The notes: a model not told the origin generated them from the sequence alone. Positions 30,346 to 42,790 are shown, counted from the first letter of the stretch. The stretch is DNA of 64,000 nucleotides from Macrolepiota albuminosa (GCA_027475525.1 JAMWFC010000077.1:992001-1056000), one strand, 5' to 3'. Translations and numbers: made by a program.

Positions 30346-30620
30346 TGACTTCAGAACGCGCTGGTCGGTTGTATTTGTGTATGTCATATCATTATCCTGT
30401 ATCATCGTTGTTCTTTCAACCCTATGTATCTATCTATAACCTTAATGTAACACACATGTCTTCCTGAGCATGTACTCTTGACGTCAGATTGATGTGCATA
30501 AATCCGGTTCGTTGAAGAAGGATTGCGCGGCGGGTCATTCGTATATTAGTTACGGTATCATAATCGTTACCCCCTCACTTCCGTCCTCTACAAATGTCGT
30601 TTGAAAACCACCAGTCTACA
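30346..30620. other. Convergent 3' intergenic region
   Basis: Lies between the 3' ends of the acidic-protein gene (plus) and NUP57 (minus). No coding potential. AT-rich around 30370-30450, where the two transcripts would be polyadenylated. Confidence 0.5.
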
Positions 30621-32609
30621 TCACCGAAGCGCACTCGCACGTAAGGTACTCGTACTCGAGGACCCGAACGATTCCAAATCTTCCGAAGTCCCTCCCGGCG
30701 CCACTAATATAACTGCTAGATCCTTCTGTATCCTCTGCAGCACTTTTGTGAGATGCGCCAAGCCCGACTGTTGATCCGCCAATATCTGCAAAATTCCCCT
30801 GTCAGCACAACAGTCTAAAGAAGAAATACAGTCATGGACACACACCTGCGTGATCTGCGCTAATCCTTCCTCATCCACAACCGCCCACTCACCGCCACTT
30901 CCATCTCCATTCCGTCCTTTTTCTGCGGAAGCCCCCACAGCCCCAATGAGCGCCCATAGCTCGTTCAGCTTCCCTAACAGCCGCCCCCGGCGCACCTCCT
31001 CCTCAATTTCCTCAAGTTTCCCTCTGAGCTGCTCCTCCTCTGGCCGAATTGCAGACGAACGAATGGCAGGAATTAATAGATGTAGGTGTTGTGCAAAGGC
31101 GAGGAGACGCTGGGCTACTTGTGTTTGCTGCGCTGCAGCGCGTTTGAGGCGGGAAACATTTGAGAGGGCATGTCGTTCGGATAGCACGTCAAGGCGCTTT
31201 TTCACGTCCTGATAGAAAGAAAGATGGTTTTAAGATGAAAATAAATAAAACTACGAGGGGCAGAAGACGCACTGTTAGACGTTGTTTCAGCTTTTCGGAC
31301 TGGACAGATTGAGCGTCTACACGGGTGCGAAGGTCGTCGAAGCCGGTTGCAAACACAGGGACAAAGCTATAAAACCGTTGAAGGGCGTATATAGTGAAGT
31401 ATAGAGCCTGCGTACCATGAGGAATTTGGATTTTCTCTGCGTGCCTTCTCCCACAGTTCATTTGAAACATTCGGTGGTCGCTGGTAATATGTCACCTTGG
31501 AGGGATCGACCATGTTATAAAACGCATGCTAAATAATCAAAAAAAATCGTCAACCTAGTTGGCTGCTGAACCCTTGCGAAGCAGAAAAAACTTACTTGAA
31601 ACCGACAATCTGGTGATGCAGGGTTCCATGCGTTATATACTGCCTCAATGCGTTGCTGAAGTAGTGCATGCTGAGCCTGAGCATCCGCCTGCTGCTGTGC
31701 AGGCCCAACAGTAGTTCGTGCAAGTATTGAGGATCCGAGACTGCCAGCCTGGCTTGTACCCCCGAGCGTGCTCGTCCCAAGAGTACTGGTATTCCCACCA
31801 CCGAATAGTGGGTTGGTAGTCGTTGGTCCTGTGGCTGTTGTCGATTGAGCAAATAGTGAAGGTTTTGTTTGTGGTTGACCGAACGCTCCGCCACCGAAGA
31901 AAGGGTTGGTGCTAGCTGTAGCAGGTGTTGTTCCGGATGGAGTTGGATTGGTATTGGTGTTGATGTTCAGACCAGGTTTACTGCCGAGCAAACCTCCGCC
32001 GCCACCAAAGAGGCCGCCGGTCTGCTGCTGAGGTTGCGTGGTAGACGCGCCAAATATGCTTCCTGTCGACGCAGGTTGTGTCGTAGTAGAGGAACCGAAC
32101 AACCCACCACCTGTCGTAGCGGGCTGCGTCGTGCTGGACGCGCCGAAAAGACCACCGCCTGTCGCAGCAGGCTGTGTAGTATTGGAAGACCCGAAAAGGC
32201 CTCCACCGGTCGCAGGCTGCTGAGTAGAAGCCCCAAACAAGCTGCCACCTGTCGCTGGTTGTGTCTGTTGCGTTGAAGCACCGAACAGCCCTCCTGTCGC
32301 GGCCGGCTGCTGTTGTTGCTGGCCGAAAAGGCCTCCCCCTGTTGTTCCCTGCGCCGCGGTATTGGTGCTCGTGCTTTGGCCGAACAAACCTCCCCCTATC
32401 GTGCTCGTATTCGCTGCGCCCGTGTTTCCAAATGCTGACGCGGGCTGTGCATTGCTCGGAAGCAAAGGGTTCGTTGACTGTGTCGTCGCGTTTTGTGCTG
32501 GAGCACCGAAAAGGCCTCCACTTGCAGGCTGTTGCTGGGTATTTGAACCACCAAAAAGGCCGCCACCCGTCTGTGGCGCAGTTGTAGTCGGATTGCTAAA
32601 GAACGACAT
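30621..32609 (-). CDS. NUP57: Nucleoporin NUP57/NUP54 (582 aa)
   Basis: GLFG nucleoporin of the Nsp1-Nup57-Nup49 complex that lines the central channel of the nuclear pore. Spliced model: 32609-31596, 31528-31416, 31366-31273, 31208-30846 and 30785-30621; all GT-AG, 583 codons with stop. Residues 1-290 are FG-rich with at least a dozen GLFG, SLFG, AFG or FFG units separated by Gln/Thr/Ser linkers, the natively unfolded transport barrier. From about 315 the conserved domain begins: AVYNAWNPASPDCRFQ, then HAFYNMVDPSKVTYYQRPP, NELWEKARRENPNSSCFVP and ATGFDDLRTRV. Coiled-coil segments follow (QLRGKLEEIEEEVRRGR; LTKVLQRIQKDLAVIL), which assemble with Nsp1 and Nup49. Length agrees with yeast and animal homologues (about 500-550). 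A single-copy housekeeping gene, unlike its neighbours. Confidence 0.95.
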
Positions 32610-34167
32610 GATATAAATGTGCCTAAAATATTGTTATTTTATTGCTTCAACCCAACGGTGTGCTAGATTTAAACTCCGACACATTCACCCGGAAGTGAAA
32701 AAAACTGGAGGTTACCTGGGCAAAGGTCCTGAAGTGCTCTAGCTTATATAGTCTTATGACAAACACCATGGACATGGATTTGTGGAATAAAGATGTTTCA
32801 AACACTACTAAGATATTTACAAACTTGAAAAGCACGTTTTTCCACGTGCACCACCAGCTCCCGATGGCCGATGCCGATACAGACCAGACAATTATACGTG
32901 TCAATAATTGTCTAATCATAGCATTAGGTTTGCATACTCGGTGCAGAAAGTATCTGCTGTCAAACTCGGGGCAAGTGGTAATTATAGTCATCGGTAACGA
33001 AAGTGAACGGCAACACAGAAAATGCAAAATGGGCGATATGGAAGTAGTGTGTTCGTGGGAGACAGTGGATGTATCTCCTGATACAATTCAATGTCTGTGA
33101 AACGAGAAAGATGAGTTGTATGAATTGTACTTGCAAGACTAGTTGATAATTTATTGGAGCCGAATACTTATAATTAATCAGTACTATCCTTGCATGACTA
33201 AAGCAGGAGCCAAGTGTGGTGGCCGCTTCAGGCGTGATGTCATATTTCCACATTTGGAAAAGTGGCTTGATTTTAAGTTTAGGACATATATTCACTCTTG
33301 AAAATATGTAAAAATGCCGACTTGAAGAGCGGGCATACCCTCTTGAAATCACTAGTGCAACGCATGCAAGGATCCAGGGCGTGCTGTTACCCTGGAGTCG
33401 CCCATTGAGTCTTGGTAGACTTGATGGTTGGCGTAAATGCTCTACTCTATGGAGGATCAACCCCATGATCGGAAAACAAGTGACCGTGCTACTCACACAC
33501 TCTATTTCTTTCTTTGTTGTCCTTCTTCCATTCAGTTGGGAACTTTGGATAATCCGGCAATATCGCGGGATGCCTTGTCGCTCAATAACCTAACCGCTAC
33601 CATGTGTCAGCTTTTACGGTATTATTTCCAGTTCTTTCAACTCGTGATATCTGTTTACATTGTAGGAAAAGCAAACTTGGGGAATACTCTGTGCCCCATG
33701 AGCGACAATTCTTTCAACTCGTGATATCTGTTTACATTGTAGGAAAAGCAAACTTGGGGAATACTCTGTGCCCCATGAGCGACAATTCTTCCGAGTGTAA
33801 CCACATTTGGTCTCCGGAGCTTCTTCCTGATGTCACATTGACCAACGACTCCATTTGATCATTTCTTGGCCTCAAGACGTAGAATATCGTCCATTTCCAA
33901 AAATTAATTCTCGATCCAAATCAATGCATACTGGTACTGCTTTGTCCGACCTGTGTCCGTCTCGACCTCGTCAGATTGGAGGTTGATTTTTTTTACCATT
34001 TACCAACACCATCTCCAATTTCTTGTTCCTTCGGACGGATGACATCAGTAGGCCGACGCGCGGAGGTCTTTACCTTATCTCAATTTGATCACTTGTTTCC
34101 CATCGGATAGTTGATTTGGATTTAAACTACTGGGCTACTAACTATTAATGTAGCTTAATCTACTACC
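32610..34167. other. Intergenic region between NUP57 and P450 copy 1
   Basis: No gene with recognisable protein. The first ~150 bases would hold the NUP57 promoter. Overlapping chance frames occur on both strands at 32650-33500. It holds a 77-base tandem duplication (33632-33785). The last ~320 bases (from about 33850) are similar to 52930-53223 upstream of P450 copy 2 (shared ATATCGTCCATTTCCAAAAA and TTTACCATTTAC), so the P450 duplication included the promoter. Confidence 0.6.
33632..33785. repeat. Exact 77-base tandem duplication (intergenic)
   Basis: Unit 33632-33708 is repeated at 33709-33785; the match runs 82 bases at period 77. It starts TTCTTTCAACTCGTGATATC. See the finding on the shared 77-base period. 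Confidence 0.97.
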
Positions 34168-36372
34168 ATGGGGTGCTCTTTATCTCTCCTATACGTCTCC
34201 CTGTCTCTTTCTGTAATATTCCTGTTCAAAAAGTGGAAATCTTCTTCCTCGTATCCCCCTTATCCGCCTGGTCCAAAGCCTAGTCTCATCTCGGGAAATG
34301 CTAGAGAGCTGCCAACAGTTCTGCCTTGGTTGAGATATGGAGAGTGGGCTAGGGAATACGGTGAGTATTATTGTCTCAGACTGACCGGGTAACAGTTCTG
34401 CCTTGGTTGAGATATGGAGAGTGGGCTAGGGAATACGGTGAGTATTATTGTCTCAGACTGACCGGGTCAATATGTTAGTTGAACCATGCTAGGAAATATC
34501 ATTCATGTCAGGGCGTATAATCAACACATAGTAGTCCTCAATAGCCTGAAGGATGCACGCGCTTTGCTTGAGAAGCGATCCCATATTTATTCCGATCGGC
34601 CTTACTTAACGATGGTCGATCTGTGGGTTTTTTCCGTTTTATATGTTACGCAAAGCTGTTGTTGACAGGTGACCATAGAATGGGATGGGATTTTAATTCA
34701 GTCTTCATCAAGTATGGAGATAAGTGGCGTGTACATAGACGTCTCCATCAAGAAGGATTCAGCAAGAAAGAGACCCAAGCAATGCATGAACCCGTCATAA
34801 TTCTCAAGGTTCATGAACTTCTTCAGCAACTTCTCGTGGCGCCTGAAGATTTCATTACGCATTTTCGAAAGTGCGGAATCCATTTATTTTTCCGTTCTTT
34901 GCCCGGGTTCATTATAGTCCATTTAGCGTTGTAGGAGCAATTGTAATGGCTACGGTATACGACAAGAATATGCCAAGATCTACCATCGAGAAATTTGCCA
35001 GCGTCTCTGAGCGTGCTATCTTGAAGCTCTCGGAATGTATCATTCCTGGTGCTATGGCAGTTAATGCATTGCCTATCTTGCGTCATATTCCAGCATGGTT
35101 TCCCGGTGCTGGGTTTCATGTTTGGGCAGCAGAAACTCGGGTATATACAAACCAGATGCTGGAAGTTCCCTTTCAATATGTCAAAGATCGCATGGTAAGT
35201 GACCATATTAAATTTCGGACATGCGCTGATTCAGATGTAGGCTGCCGGCATCGAGGTATCCAGCTTGACACAACGATTACTGAAGCGCAACAGTCTTCTT
35301 GGTCCGACAGGATTGCCAGAAGAAGATCTCAAAGGGGTAACGGCGACCGCTTTTGCAGGTATGAACTGGATTAGTCACCTTTGTTTTCAGTGAATCAATA
35401 ACATTATTTCTGAACAGGTGGTACAGATACGGTTTGTGGATTCACAATGTCTGCAGTGCAGTCGTTGAAATTCAACACAGACTGTGTCCGCAGCTACGAC
35501 ATTCGTTTACGCAATGCTTGTTAATCCTGACGCTCAAAAAAAGGCTCAAGACGAGATTGACAACATCGTGGGACGTGATAGATTACCAGACTTTAACGAC
35601 CGACCAAACCTACCCTATGTCGAGGCCGTGTTTCGAGAGGTCATGAGATGGCACCCAGTTGCTCCTCTTGGAGTTCCCCACTCTACCTCTGCAGATGATG
35701 TTTATAATGGATATTTCATCCCAAAAGGTGATCCCACTTGATGTATATAATCAACTTTTTTTCTCATAACCTGAGTACAGGAGCTACAGTCATGCCAAAT
35801 ATATGGTGCCTCTTGAACTATGATATTCTATGATAGACTGAATGAATTTATCATGCCCCGCTAGGTCTATGACACATGATGAATCATGGTACCCTGAACC
35901 TGACGTGTTCAAACCGGAGCGCTTTTTCGACGAGAGTGGACAGCTAAATGACGACGACTACATAATCACTTTTGGTTTTGGTAGACGGTGCGGGTTTCCT
36001 CGAGTGACTGTTACCTCAAGCTAACCAAGTAGTGTCTCAAGGATCTGTCCAGGCCGTCATATGGCTCATTCTACGGTATATTTGTGTCATAAATGTCACG
36101 ACACGTGTTTATATCTTCCTAGATTTGGCTTCTTATCTCATCTATCCTAGCTACATTCACCGTCGGTAAAAAGCAGGATGAGCGAGGAGATGAGATGGAC
36201 ATTGATGACTCATATACTAATGGAGTGATAAGGTATGCTACCTTGATTCATCCTTTGAATCATGTTCAAGACACTTTTTCTCAGCCATAAGCTTCCCTTC
36301 TTCTGTTCAATAACACCTCGTTCAGAAGAGGCTCAGAAAATGATTGTTGAAGCCAATACCAACTTTCCATAG
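34168..36372 (+). CDS. Cytochrome P450, copy 1 (516 aa, 12 exons)
   Basis: Membrane-anchored haem monooxygenase. Exons: 34168-34360, 34493-34622, 34679-34870, 34918-35194, 35241-35358, 35418-35431 (14 bases), 35481-35727, 35781-35805, 35865-35987, 36042-36075, 36123-36232 and 36285-36372. All are GT-AG, every phase fits, 517 codons with stop. N-terminal membrane anchor (LYVSLSLSVIFLF), then the hinge YPPYPPGPKP; I-helix AGGTDTTVS across two introns; ExxR as FREVMRW; FKPERF; haem-binding FGFGRR-ICPGRHMA with the Cys ligand, split by an intron after FGFGRR. The P/G hinge and haem loop fit the large Agaricomycete P450 group related to OrdA-like enzymes. The substrate cannot be told from sequence. 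Exon 1 and its donor site are partly duplicated (34314-34467); using the first donor removes the extra copy. Confidence 0.88.
34314..34467. repeat. Exact 77-base tandem duplication in P450 copy 1
   Basis: 34314-34390 is repeated exactly at 34391-34467. The unit covers the last 47 bases of exon 1, the 5' splice site and the start of intron 1. It is absent from P450 copy 2, where the same region is single. Confidence 0.97.
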
Positions 36373-37163
36373 CTATTTGATATTCTACTGGAAATTAAGA
36401 TCTATAATATAGACCACAAATGATGATATATAAACATGAAGTATGATCTTAGGTACATTATAAATAAAGGTTGACATATCTAGAGTGTCATGTATTTGAA
36501 TAAGTGAAACAACAGGTAAAGTGAACAAGCAGTGGTGGGTGGTGATAGCTATAACAATATCTGTCTATCAGTCAATGTAATAAAGTTTGAAGTCCAATCG
36601 GCCTATTCTGTCCATTATGTGAGCTTGTTGTCCTCAATGCTTTCTCTCAAGCAAAACACTTTGCTTAGAATAATGAGCTCACATGATGAATAGAATATGC
36701 TGAATGGACTTGTAACCTTATAATATCCTAAGGGCACCCTCTGGCTGTATAGCCTGCTACCTGTCTCAGCATCATAAAAATGGCCTGTGCTCATTTATTT
36801 TGCGAGAGACAATTAAACAATGGTGTGATGTCAATACTGTATAAAATGTCCCAATCTGGTAGTCCAAACTATAAGGAGATACTCCAATGTGGAAAGCCAA
36901 GCAGATGCATCAACCACTCAAGCCCACTAAGGGGAGTGAGCATCAAGCAGGCAGAGCCAGAAGGCAAAGGCAGAGGGCAAGGTTATCACTAGAGCTTACA
37001 GTCACACTAGTATGTCAGCCCAGAAGCAATGGCTATTGCTAAGACTGGGAATGTTCCATCCACTAGTCCTACTTATATACTACATTGGATACACTATGAC
37101 TATGATGTATTGACCAATAGGGCTAGTATGTACTAAGCACCAATGAGTAAGCAACAGTTAGCA
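36373..37163. other. Non-coding, with a short hairpin repeat
   Basis: No gene. At about 36600-36700 an imperfect inverted repeat is visible (TATTCTGTCCATTATGTGAGCT against AGCTCACATGATGAATAGAATA), ~100 bases in all, MITE-like. CG dinucleotides are rare after 36,480. The remainder (36780-37160) is LTR-element-like with a chance frame at 36780-36992. Confidence 0.4.
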
Positions 37164-37339
37164 TGTAACAGACTGTCACACTAGTTACAAGTGTTGCCAA
37201 CACTATTAGCCCAGATGTAGAGTATTACATAAGACAATGTCTTGTATTCACTCTAGTAGTAGTCAAATCCAATACTGCAGTCTGATTTAGTATTGTGTAA
37301 ACTACACAAGACAGTCCTAACTCATAACTACTAGTTACA
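37164..37339 (+). repeat. Gypsy family-2 LTR (176 bases)
   Basis: Runs from TGTAACAGACTGTCACACTAG to CTAGTTACA. It matches the LTR at 61837-62010 in length and sequence (GTATTCACTCTAGT, TCTGATTYAGYA) and is followed by the same leader, TTTTTTT-AATCTTCTGCTAT. Confidence 0.75.
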
Positions 37340-39560
37340 TTTTTTTAAATCTTCTGCTATCAGCTTTAGACTCTCAGCTCTTTCACCATTCAAGCAACTC
37401 ATCAAACTTCACAACTTCTTTGGCATTATGTCAAAAACATGCTTCCATGACTGGCTCACTTGATCTGGCACTACTGTTTCCAGATACAGGTGATCCACTT
37501 GTCTCCCATGCTACTCAGACACCAGCCATGTCTATGTATCAGCCCCTGCCAAAGCAGGACAACAAGCTACCTTGTAATGCTAGCACAAGCTTTGGAATGC
37601 TGGGTGGACTATCCATATTACAGATGATGTCCAGGCAGCAAGCCAGCTGCCCTCATTGATGATGTATCTGGTATTGCCCAAAGGCTTGTCAACATAGTTA
37701 GGAGGTCAACCTGACCTGACACAGTATTCAGAACTGGTGCAAGGCAGCACTTTCACACATAGCACCCTGTTCCAGACTGCTTCCACTGAGTGACACTTGG
37801 TGTTTGTAGCATCCAAGACTTCTGGACCAGAACAGTTGGCCTCAATGACAACACAGCATTAGCAGAGACCATCAGTACAATTCATTAGTGAAAATGATGA
37901 GGTCATTTTAACAGAACAGGCACTGCAAGTGTCTAGAATACAGGGATTGTGTCAAAGGAACTGCAAGTGAAACATGCAGGCCTTAAGAAAGTTCTGGATT
38001 TAGAAGCAGAACTGGACTCCTCAGATAATGAGGAGGGCAAAAAGTTGTTATTGACCTTATTTATCCAGTTACAACTAGTGCTGGACTAATACCCATTGGT
38101 TGTGAAGGAATCAATGCAAAAGGATCAGCAGATCTATATAGTAAAGCATTTATGATTGCTGGCTGCTAGAAGCCATGATGTATCTCAGGCTAATTTGACT
38201 GAATATATTGAACTGTTTACACACATTGTTGAGCTTAAGATAATTGAATACCTCAAGTGTAAGGCAGCCTGAGGATCAGCAATCTCAACAGCTATGCTGT
38301 CCAACTCTGTAGAATGTGAAACAATGGTGTGCCAATGAGTGCAAGTAATTACAAATGTAATGAACATATTGAATATGCCTCATTAGGCAAACAAATCTCA
38401 CCAAGACTTTATGTAGCACCTGAACACCACAAATCATCAACATAGTATGAGCAGAGTGCCTTGTCAGGCACTATCTGAGGTTGAAGCAGTGACAACCACT
38501 CCAGCTGAGGTAGATGAGCCAATTGCAGCTCAGGAGGTGAAGACTCTATAGAAGCAGGTCACCATCAAGAAAGAGGTGGACAAACCTCAAGTTCCAGAGG
38601 AACTTGTCAGATCTTGTCATGTAGTGTGACAGTCCACCTAGTAAACAACTGGAATGAATGCAATAATTATCAGAGAATGCATAATCAAGACTTGCACAAT
38701 CATGGCAAGTTGTTAATTGACGATCAGAGAATAGTCTTTGAAGAGTGTGAAGGAGTGATGCCTGTCAATGACATGCAGCAACAGTTTGCTGCCCAAACTG
38801 CTGAACTAGACAGAGATCTGGATAGTAGTAACCAGAGTAGTGATGACTACAGTATCATAGTCTTGGGGCATTCTTGATGCCTACTCCTCATGATTGCATG
38901 TAAGTACACTTAGAATTAATGAGGCAGTCCAGATCTATATGGATCATATGCATGACCACCTCACCTGACTAGTGGATGACTCTTTTAGAGTCAGGTGCAA
39001 GTTTCCTGCAGGTACACTGCTGGCACCCAATTGTGTTTCCTTGGGAAAAAGTGAAAAGGAAACCTGTTATGCCATTTCCAATATATCAATTTCTGATAGA
39101 AAAAGTCTTTAGACAAGGGAAATTTGCCTTTTTCTATTGTAAAAACCTAGCTAAGAAACAGGCAACAGGTTTCTTTGATCCTGTTTTCATCAGAAACAGA
39201 TTCTGGCCTCAGTAGTGGTATGAGCCTCTGCAAATCTGATGGCAAGCATATCAGGTCATATGCTGGAGAACACAGATTCTCCTAGTTGGAAGACTGGGCC
39301 ATGAATGTTTGCTACCATTTGGAAGTATGCTGCTATAATGGTGATGACATAGACCAGGAGAGGATATTTGTGCTATACAAATTCATGGATGAAGAAGCAC
39401 AAAACTGGTTCTGCCATTATGTCCTCCATATCAATCGCAGTGAACAGCATTAGATATCCAAGAAAGTCCTCATAGGGCTATACAACAAATGTGTGAATGC
39501 TGCAACTATGCAGCAAGCTTGTGAGGCTTTTAGGAAAGTGGTCTATTGTAAGCATGTTGT
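37340..39560 (+). pseudogene. Gypsy family-2 gag remnant
   Basis: Decayed copy of the gag region at 62121-64000. MTGSLDLALLFPDTGDP starts near 37450; the capsid part lies at about 39280-39560 (LVGRLGHECL, then DQERIFVLYKFMDEEAQNWF and HYVLHINRSEQH), a typical Retrotrans_gag capsid of basidiomycete Ty3 elements. Stops and frameshifts throughout, few CG dinucleotides. No pol follows in this orientation. Confidence 0.75.
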
Positions 39561-40675
39561 TTACCACTTACAACAATCCAAGAGACATGATAAAATCAGT
39601 GGCTTACAACATGACCAAGTTGGTGTTGATGGTGATTAAGAAATAGAATGTTGTGATTAGAGGCTGAGATTATAGAGAAAGTAGAACCTTATCAAAAGAG
39701 ACAGACAAATTAGATATATAAAGGACATGGTAGAAAATATTAGCTAGCTTTTTCTGTGAATCATATCATGTTTCAGTTTATGCTGTGCAACCTAGTGAAG
39801 TTAGATATTACATCTGCTTATACTTTGTTTTTAAACTCTTACAGAGATATATATTTCTGGTCTGCTCTACTGGTCTACCATCTTCCAAGGATATTGAAGG
39901 CAGAAGAAGGAGTTGTGAGCCATGAAGTGATGTCAAGTGTGTTCAGAAATTTGTTGAGGGGAGGAAAAAGAGTTTGATTGGTTTTGTTCTAGTTAGGGAA
40001 CTCTTGATCTGCAGTAGTACAAAGAAGTGGAATTACAAGTTGTATGTGAGCTACTGGCAAATCCAGATTTGGTAAAGTGCAAGTAGACAACATTCTGGCT
40101 TGAATGCATGCTCAAATTCAGTGTGTTTCTTGCTCCATTTCCTGTTCTTGCTCCTAATCTTGTTCCCATTCTTGTTTGTGTTCTTGTCATCTAGAAAAGT
40201 CTGGTAGCAGGTTCCCATCATATAATCCTGACTTGTCCTTGTCTCATCCATACTGCAAAAGCTTAGGCACCCTGGTCTCAGTCATGGCAAAGACAGGACT
40301 CATGTGTTATACTGTGGAGGTTACTCAAATTTCTGCAAGTCATACACCAATTATCAGTTGAGGATTTATTGGGCCATGACAACTTGATGCATTTGAGTCC
40401 AGCACAAGATGTTTTTTCAGTCACAAAGATATTAAGGAGGAGGAGAGAGTAGAAAAGATTAATTTTTCAGAAGTTTGTGCATGGGTACAGAAAAACAAGG
40501 ATAAACTTAAGAAACTCACATTTTTAATTTTTATGGCACATTTGTGGAGTTTGGTATTGGCAACAGATTGAGCATAGGAGGTGGCATAAGGGCTGACTCT
40601 TAAACAGAGAGAAGAGGAAGGTTTTAGAGAGTGGGCAAGCAATTTGCAAGAATCCAACAATATGCTAAATATGCA
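39561..40675. other. Unrecognised AT-rich TE debris
   Basis: No frame longer than about 80 codons and no domain recognised on either strand. A repetitive TTGTTCTTG/CTTGCTCC word cluster occurs at about 40120-40200. It lies between a plus-strand and a minus-strand family-2 LTR, so it is probably the decayed inside of one or more elements. Confidence 0.35.
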
Positions 40676-40840
40676 TGTAACTGGTGGTTATGAGCTAGAA
40701 CCTTCTTATGTGGATCACACAGTGCTAAATCAGACTGCTGTATCAGATTTGACTAGTACTAGAGTGAATACAAGATGTTGTCTTATATAATACTCTACTA
40801 TCTGGTAGTAGTGTTGATGATACATACAGCTAGTGTGACA
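40676..40840 (-). repeat. Gypsy family-2 LTR, inverted
   Basis: The reverse complement of this stretch matches the LTRs at 37164-37339 and 61837-62010 (TGTCACACTAGC at the right edge, CAGTTACA at the left). It is opposite in direction to the LTR at 37164, so the two do not form one normal element. Confidence 0.7.
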
Positions 40841-40960
40841 ATCCATTATATACTCCCCAATAAGATCAAATACTCAGTTTAATGTGGGAGGTAAAGTCAC
40901 AAAGATGCATAGTAATGCAACAGCATTAGGTGCCAATGTGCACTAGGTATCTGCAATAGA

Positions 40961-41114
40961 TTAGCTATATAGGAGGTAGTGCATAAATGTCTAGTATAGA
41001 CATGTGCATGTCACAAGTGTCCTTACAGTGACTTAGTTTAGCTATATAGGAGGTAGTGCATAAATGTCTAGTATAGACATGTGCATGTCACAAGTGTCCT
41101 TACAGTGACTTAGT
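40961..41114. repeat. Exact 77-base tandem duplication (TE debris)
   Basis: 40961-41037 is repeated at 41038-41114; the match extends 78 bases at period 77. The unit starts TTAGCTATATAGGAGG. Confidence 0.97.
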
Positions 41115-41395
41115 TGCACCAGTGTGCAGAACAGTCAGAATGGCAAAACATCAAGATATATAATTAAACTAAAAAAAAACATGTCCATACTGTAAATACA
41201 CGCTACTTTGGAGTGCACATCAGCATGAGCAATTTGAGTGACTACTCAGATCTACCTAAATTAAAAAGGATCCATGACCCATGTGATAAGGCTCCCATGA
41301 CTGTGCCCATCTCTGTCATCATTGCCTCCTCCTTTGGTGTGACATTAATTGCTGGAGAAGAAGGCACTGATTCTATCCTTGGTGAGGTGGTTATT
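41115..41395. other. Unassigned stretch beside a gypsy LTR
   Basis: A plus-strand frame (MSNLSDYSDLPKLKRIHDP..., about 41223-41395) runs into the LTR at 41396. It is Ser/Asp-rich like the start of some retrotransposon gag proteins, but I cannot assign it. Confidence 0.3.
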
Positions 41396-41872
41396 TGTTG
41401 GCATATACCTACCAATTGGAGGCTGTGGCTCAGTCACATAGCTGGTAGAGGGAGATCCAAAGTGTATTAGAATATATACTGACAATATCAGGATAATTAC
41501 TCACCTGGCAGAGGGAGATCCAAAAGGAACAAGTCTAGAGATTCCCTATGCCAGGTTGGATGCTTCTGGGGCCTCTGAAGCATGGAAAACAACTGTACAG
41601 TACAACAAAACCTTAAAAACTCAAAAATTGCCTAAATAAACAACTGTACAAACAAGGCAGGAAAACCCTGGACTTTGGAAGAAGGCAAACTCCAGCTTAT
41701 CTAAGCAGTCTGGAAGCAGTGCTGAAGCAAGGGCTGAGAATAGTACTAACAGATAGTGTTGAAAGAATAGAAATAGTAAAATGAGAGAATGACAGAAGAA
41801 ATAAGAGAATGAATGAAAGGAGAGTGAAGAGATAAGGAGTGAAAGAAGGAAGAAATGAGGAGTCTCCTGACA
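41396..41872 (-). repeat. Gypsy family-1 LTR (minus, 477 bases)
   Basis: The reverse complement starts TGTCAGGAGACTCC at 41872 and follows the family LTR (TTTCAGCCCTTG, GGATCTCCCTCT, GTGACTGAGCCACAG). It is shorter than the copies at 44501 and 48946: it lacks their 77-base duplication, and the last ~20 bases diverge. It interrupts the RT of the copia element. The flanking 5-mers (TTATT and GACAC) do not match, so the left side may have been rearranged. Confidence 0.75.
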
Positions 41873-41876
41873 GACA

Positions 41877-42790
41877 CCCTATGACCTTCTTTCCTGCTGG
41901 CACTTCATCCTGTATGACAAGCTCAAACACACTCTTCTAATATAGAACCTCCAGTTCCTGCTCTATGGGCAGCAGCCACAGGTCAGGGCACCACATTGCC
42001 TCACCATAGTGTGCAGGGATGTAGTTACCATTGGTATCGTCAGGTCCACCCAAATTTGCAAGGAAAGCAAACATGTCCACATCTTCCACCATGAAAAAGC
42101 CTGGTACCTGAGGTTCTTTCTGCATGCATGCAGCAATATGTTCCAATCTCCTTAGAGCTATGGGGGCAAAGCAGCTCAGTGCAGAAGGTGGCATGGAAAC
42201 ATCCAAAATGGAGTTTTCAGACATGGGTGGGATCTGATTCATGGAGTCTATATGGGTCAGCTTAGAATTGTGTAAGAGAGGGTTAGTGTCATGGATACAT
42301 GAGGCAATGGGCTGTCATGCAGTAAGTATGCCTGGTACAGCAGGGTTAGGCACTAGGACATTGTCAGTAGTGAAGTTGTAGTCACCATCATCACCACCAG
42401 ATATGAGCAAGCAGTGGCCAGAGCCCTTGTCAAAAATTACATCCCACAATGTGACAATTGATTATGTGTTTCAATTGTAAAGTTGGTAACCACTATTGTA
42501 GTACCACACTAGTACATACTTGATGGATCTTGGATCTAGCTTGGAGCATACCAGTTTCTCAGGGACCTTTGCAAAGATGACATAGCCAAAAGATCAGAGG
42601 AAATCAACCTTCTGTCACTTCTCAGTCCATGATTCTTCAGGGACATAATCCAAGTAGTGTGACAATGAGATCAGGTTCCTTGTGATGATTTGTAATGCTG
42701 CTGCCTCAGCCTAGAGAGATTTGAGGAGGCCACTCTCTGCCAGCAAACACCTGATGCCCTCCATTACAGTGCAGTGATGAGCTCTCATTA
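41877..42790 (-). pseudogene. Old copia: integrase C-terminus and RT start
   Basis: Leftward reading gives CTVMEGIRCLLAESGL (plus-strand 42790-42745), then KVDFLWSFGYVIFAKVPEK, SKLDPRSIKYVLVWYY and WDVIFDKG, i.e. the integrase tail, then a linker (42242-41990). The beginning of RT follows: EAMWCPDLWLLPIEQELEVL...VFELV...PAGKKVIG. Stops occur within YN-x-NT and elsewhere. Confidence 0.85.

Noticed and set aside
31869..32616. Several long plus-strand frames over the nucleoporin gene
   Set aside because: They are antisense shadows of the Gly/Thr/Gln-rich GLFG repeats; the minus frame has the conserved Nup54/57 domain and splice sites.
32647..33496. Minus-strand frames of 126 and 178 codons upstream of the nucleoporin
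   Set aside because: They overlap each other and a plus-strand frame, have no recognisable motif, and splice sites do not join them.
33632..34467. Two closely spaced repeats that might suggest a CRISPR-like or regulatory array
   Set aside because: Each is a simple two-copy head-to-tail duplication of local sequence with no spacers, and this is a eukaryotic genome. The common 77-base period points to assembly.
35865..36024. Apparent loss of the P450 haem cysteine motif (FGFGRR then CGFPRV)
   Set aside because: The odd residues are intron read-through. Splicing from 35987 to 36042 restores FGFGRR-ICPGRHMA in both paralogues.
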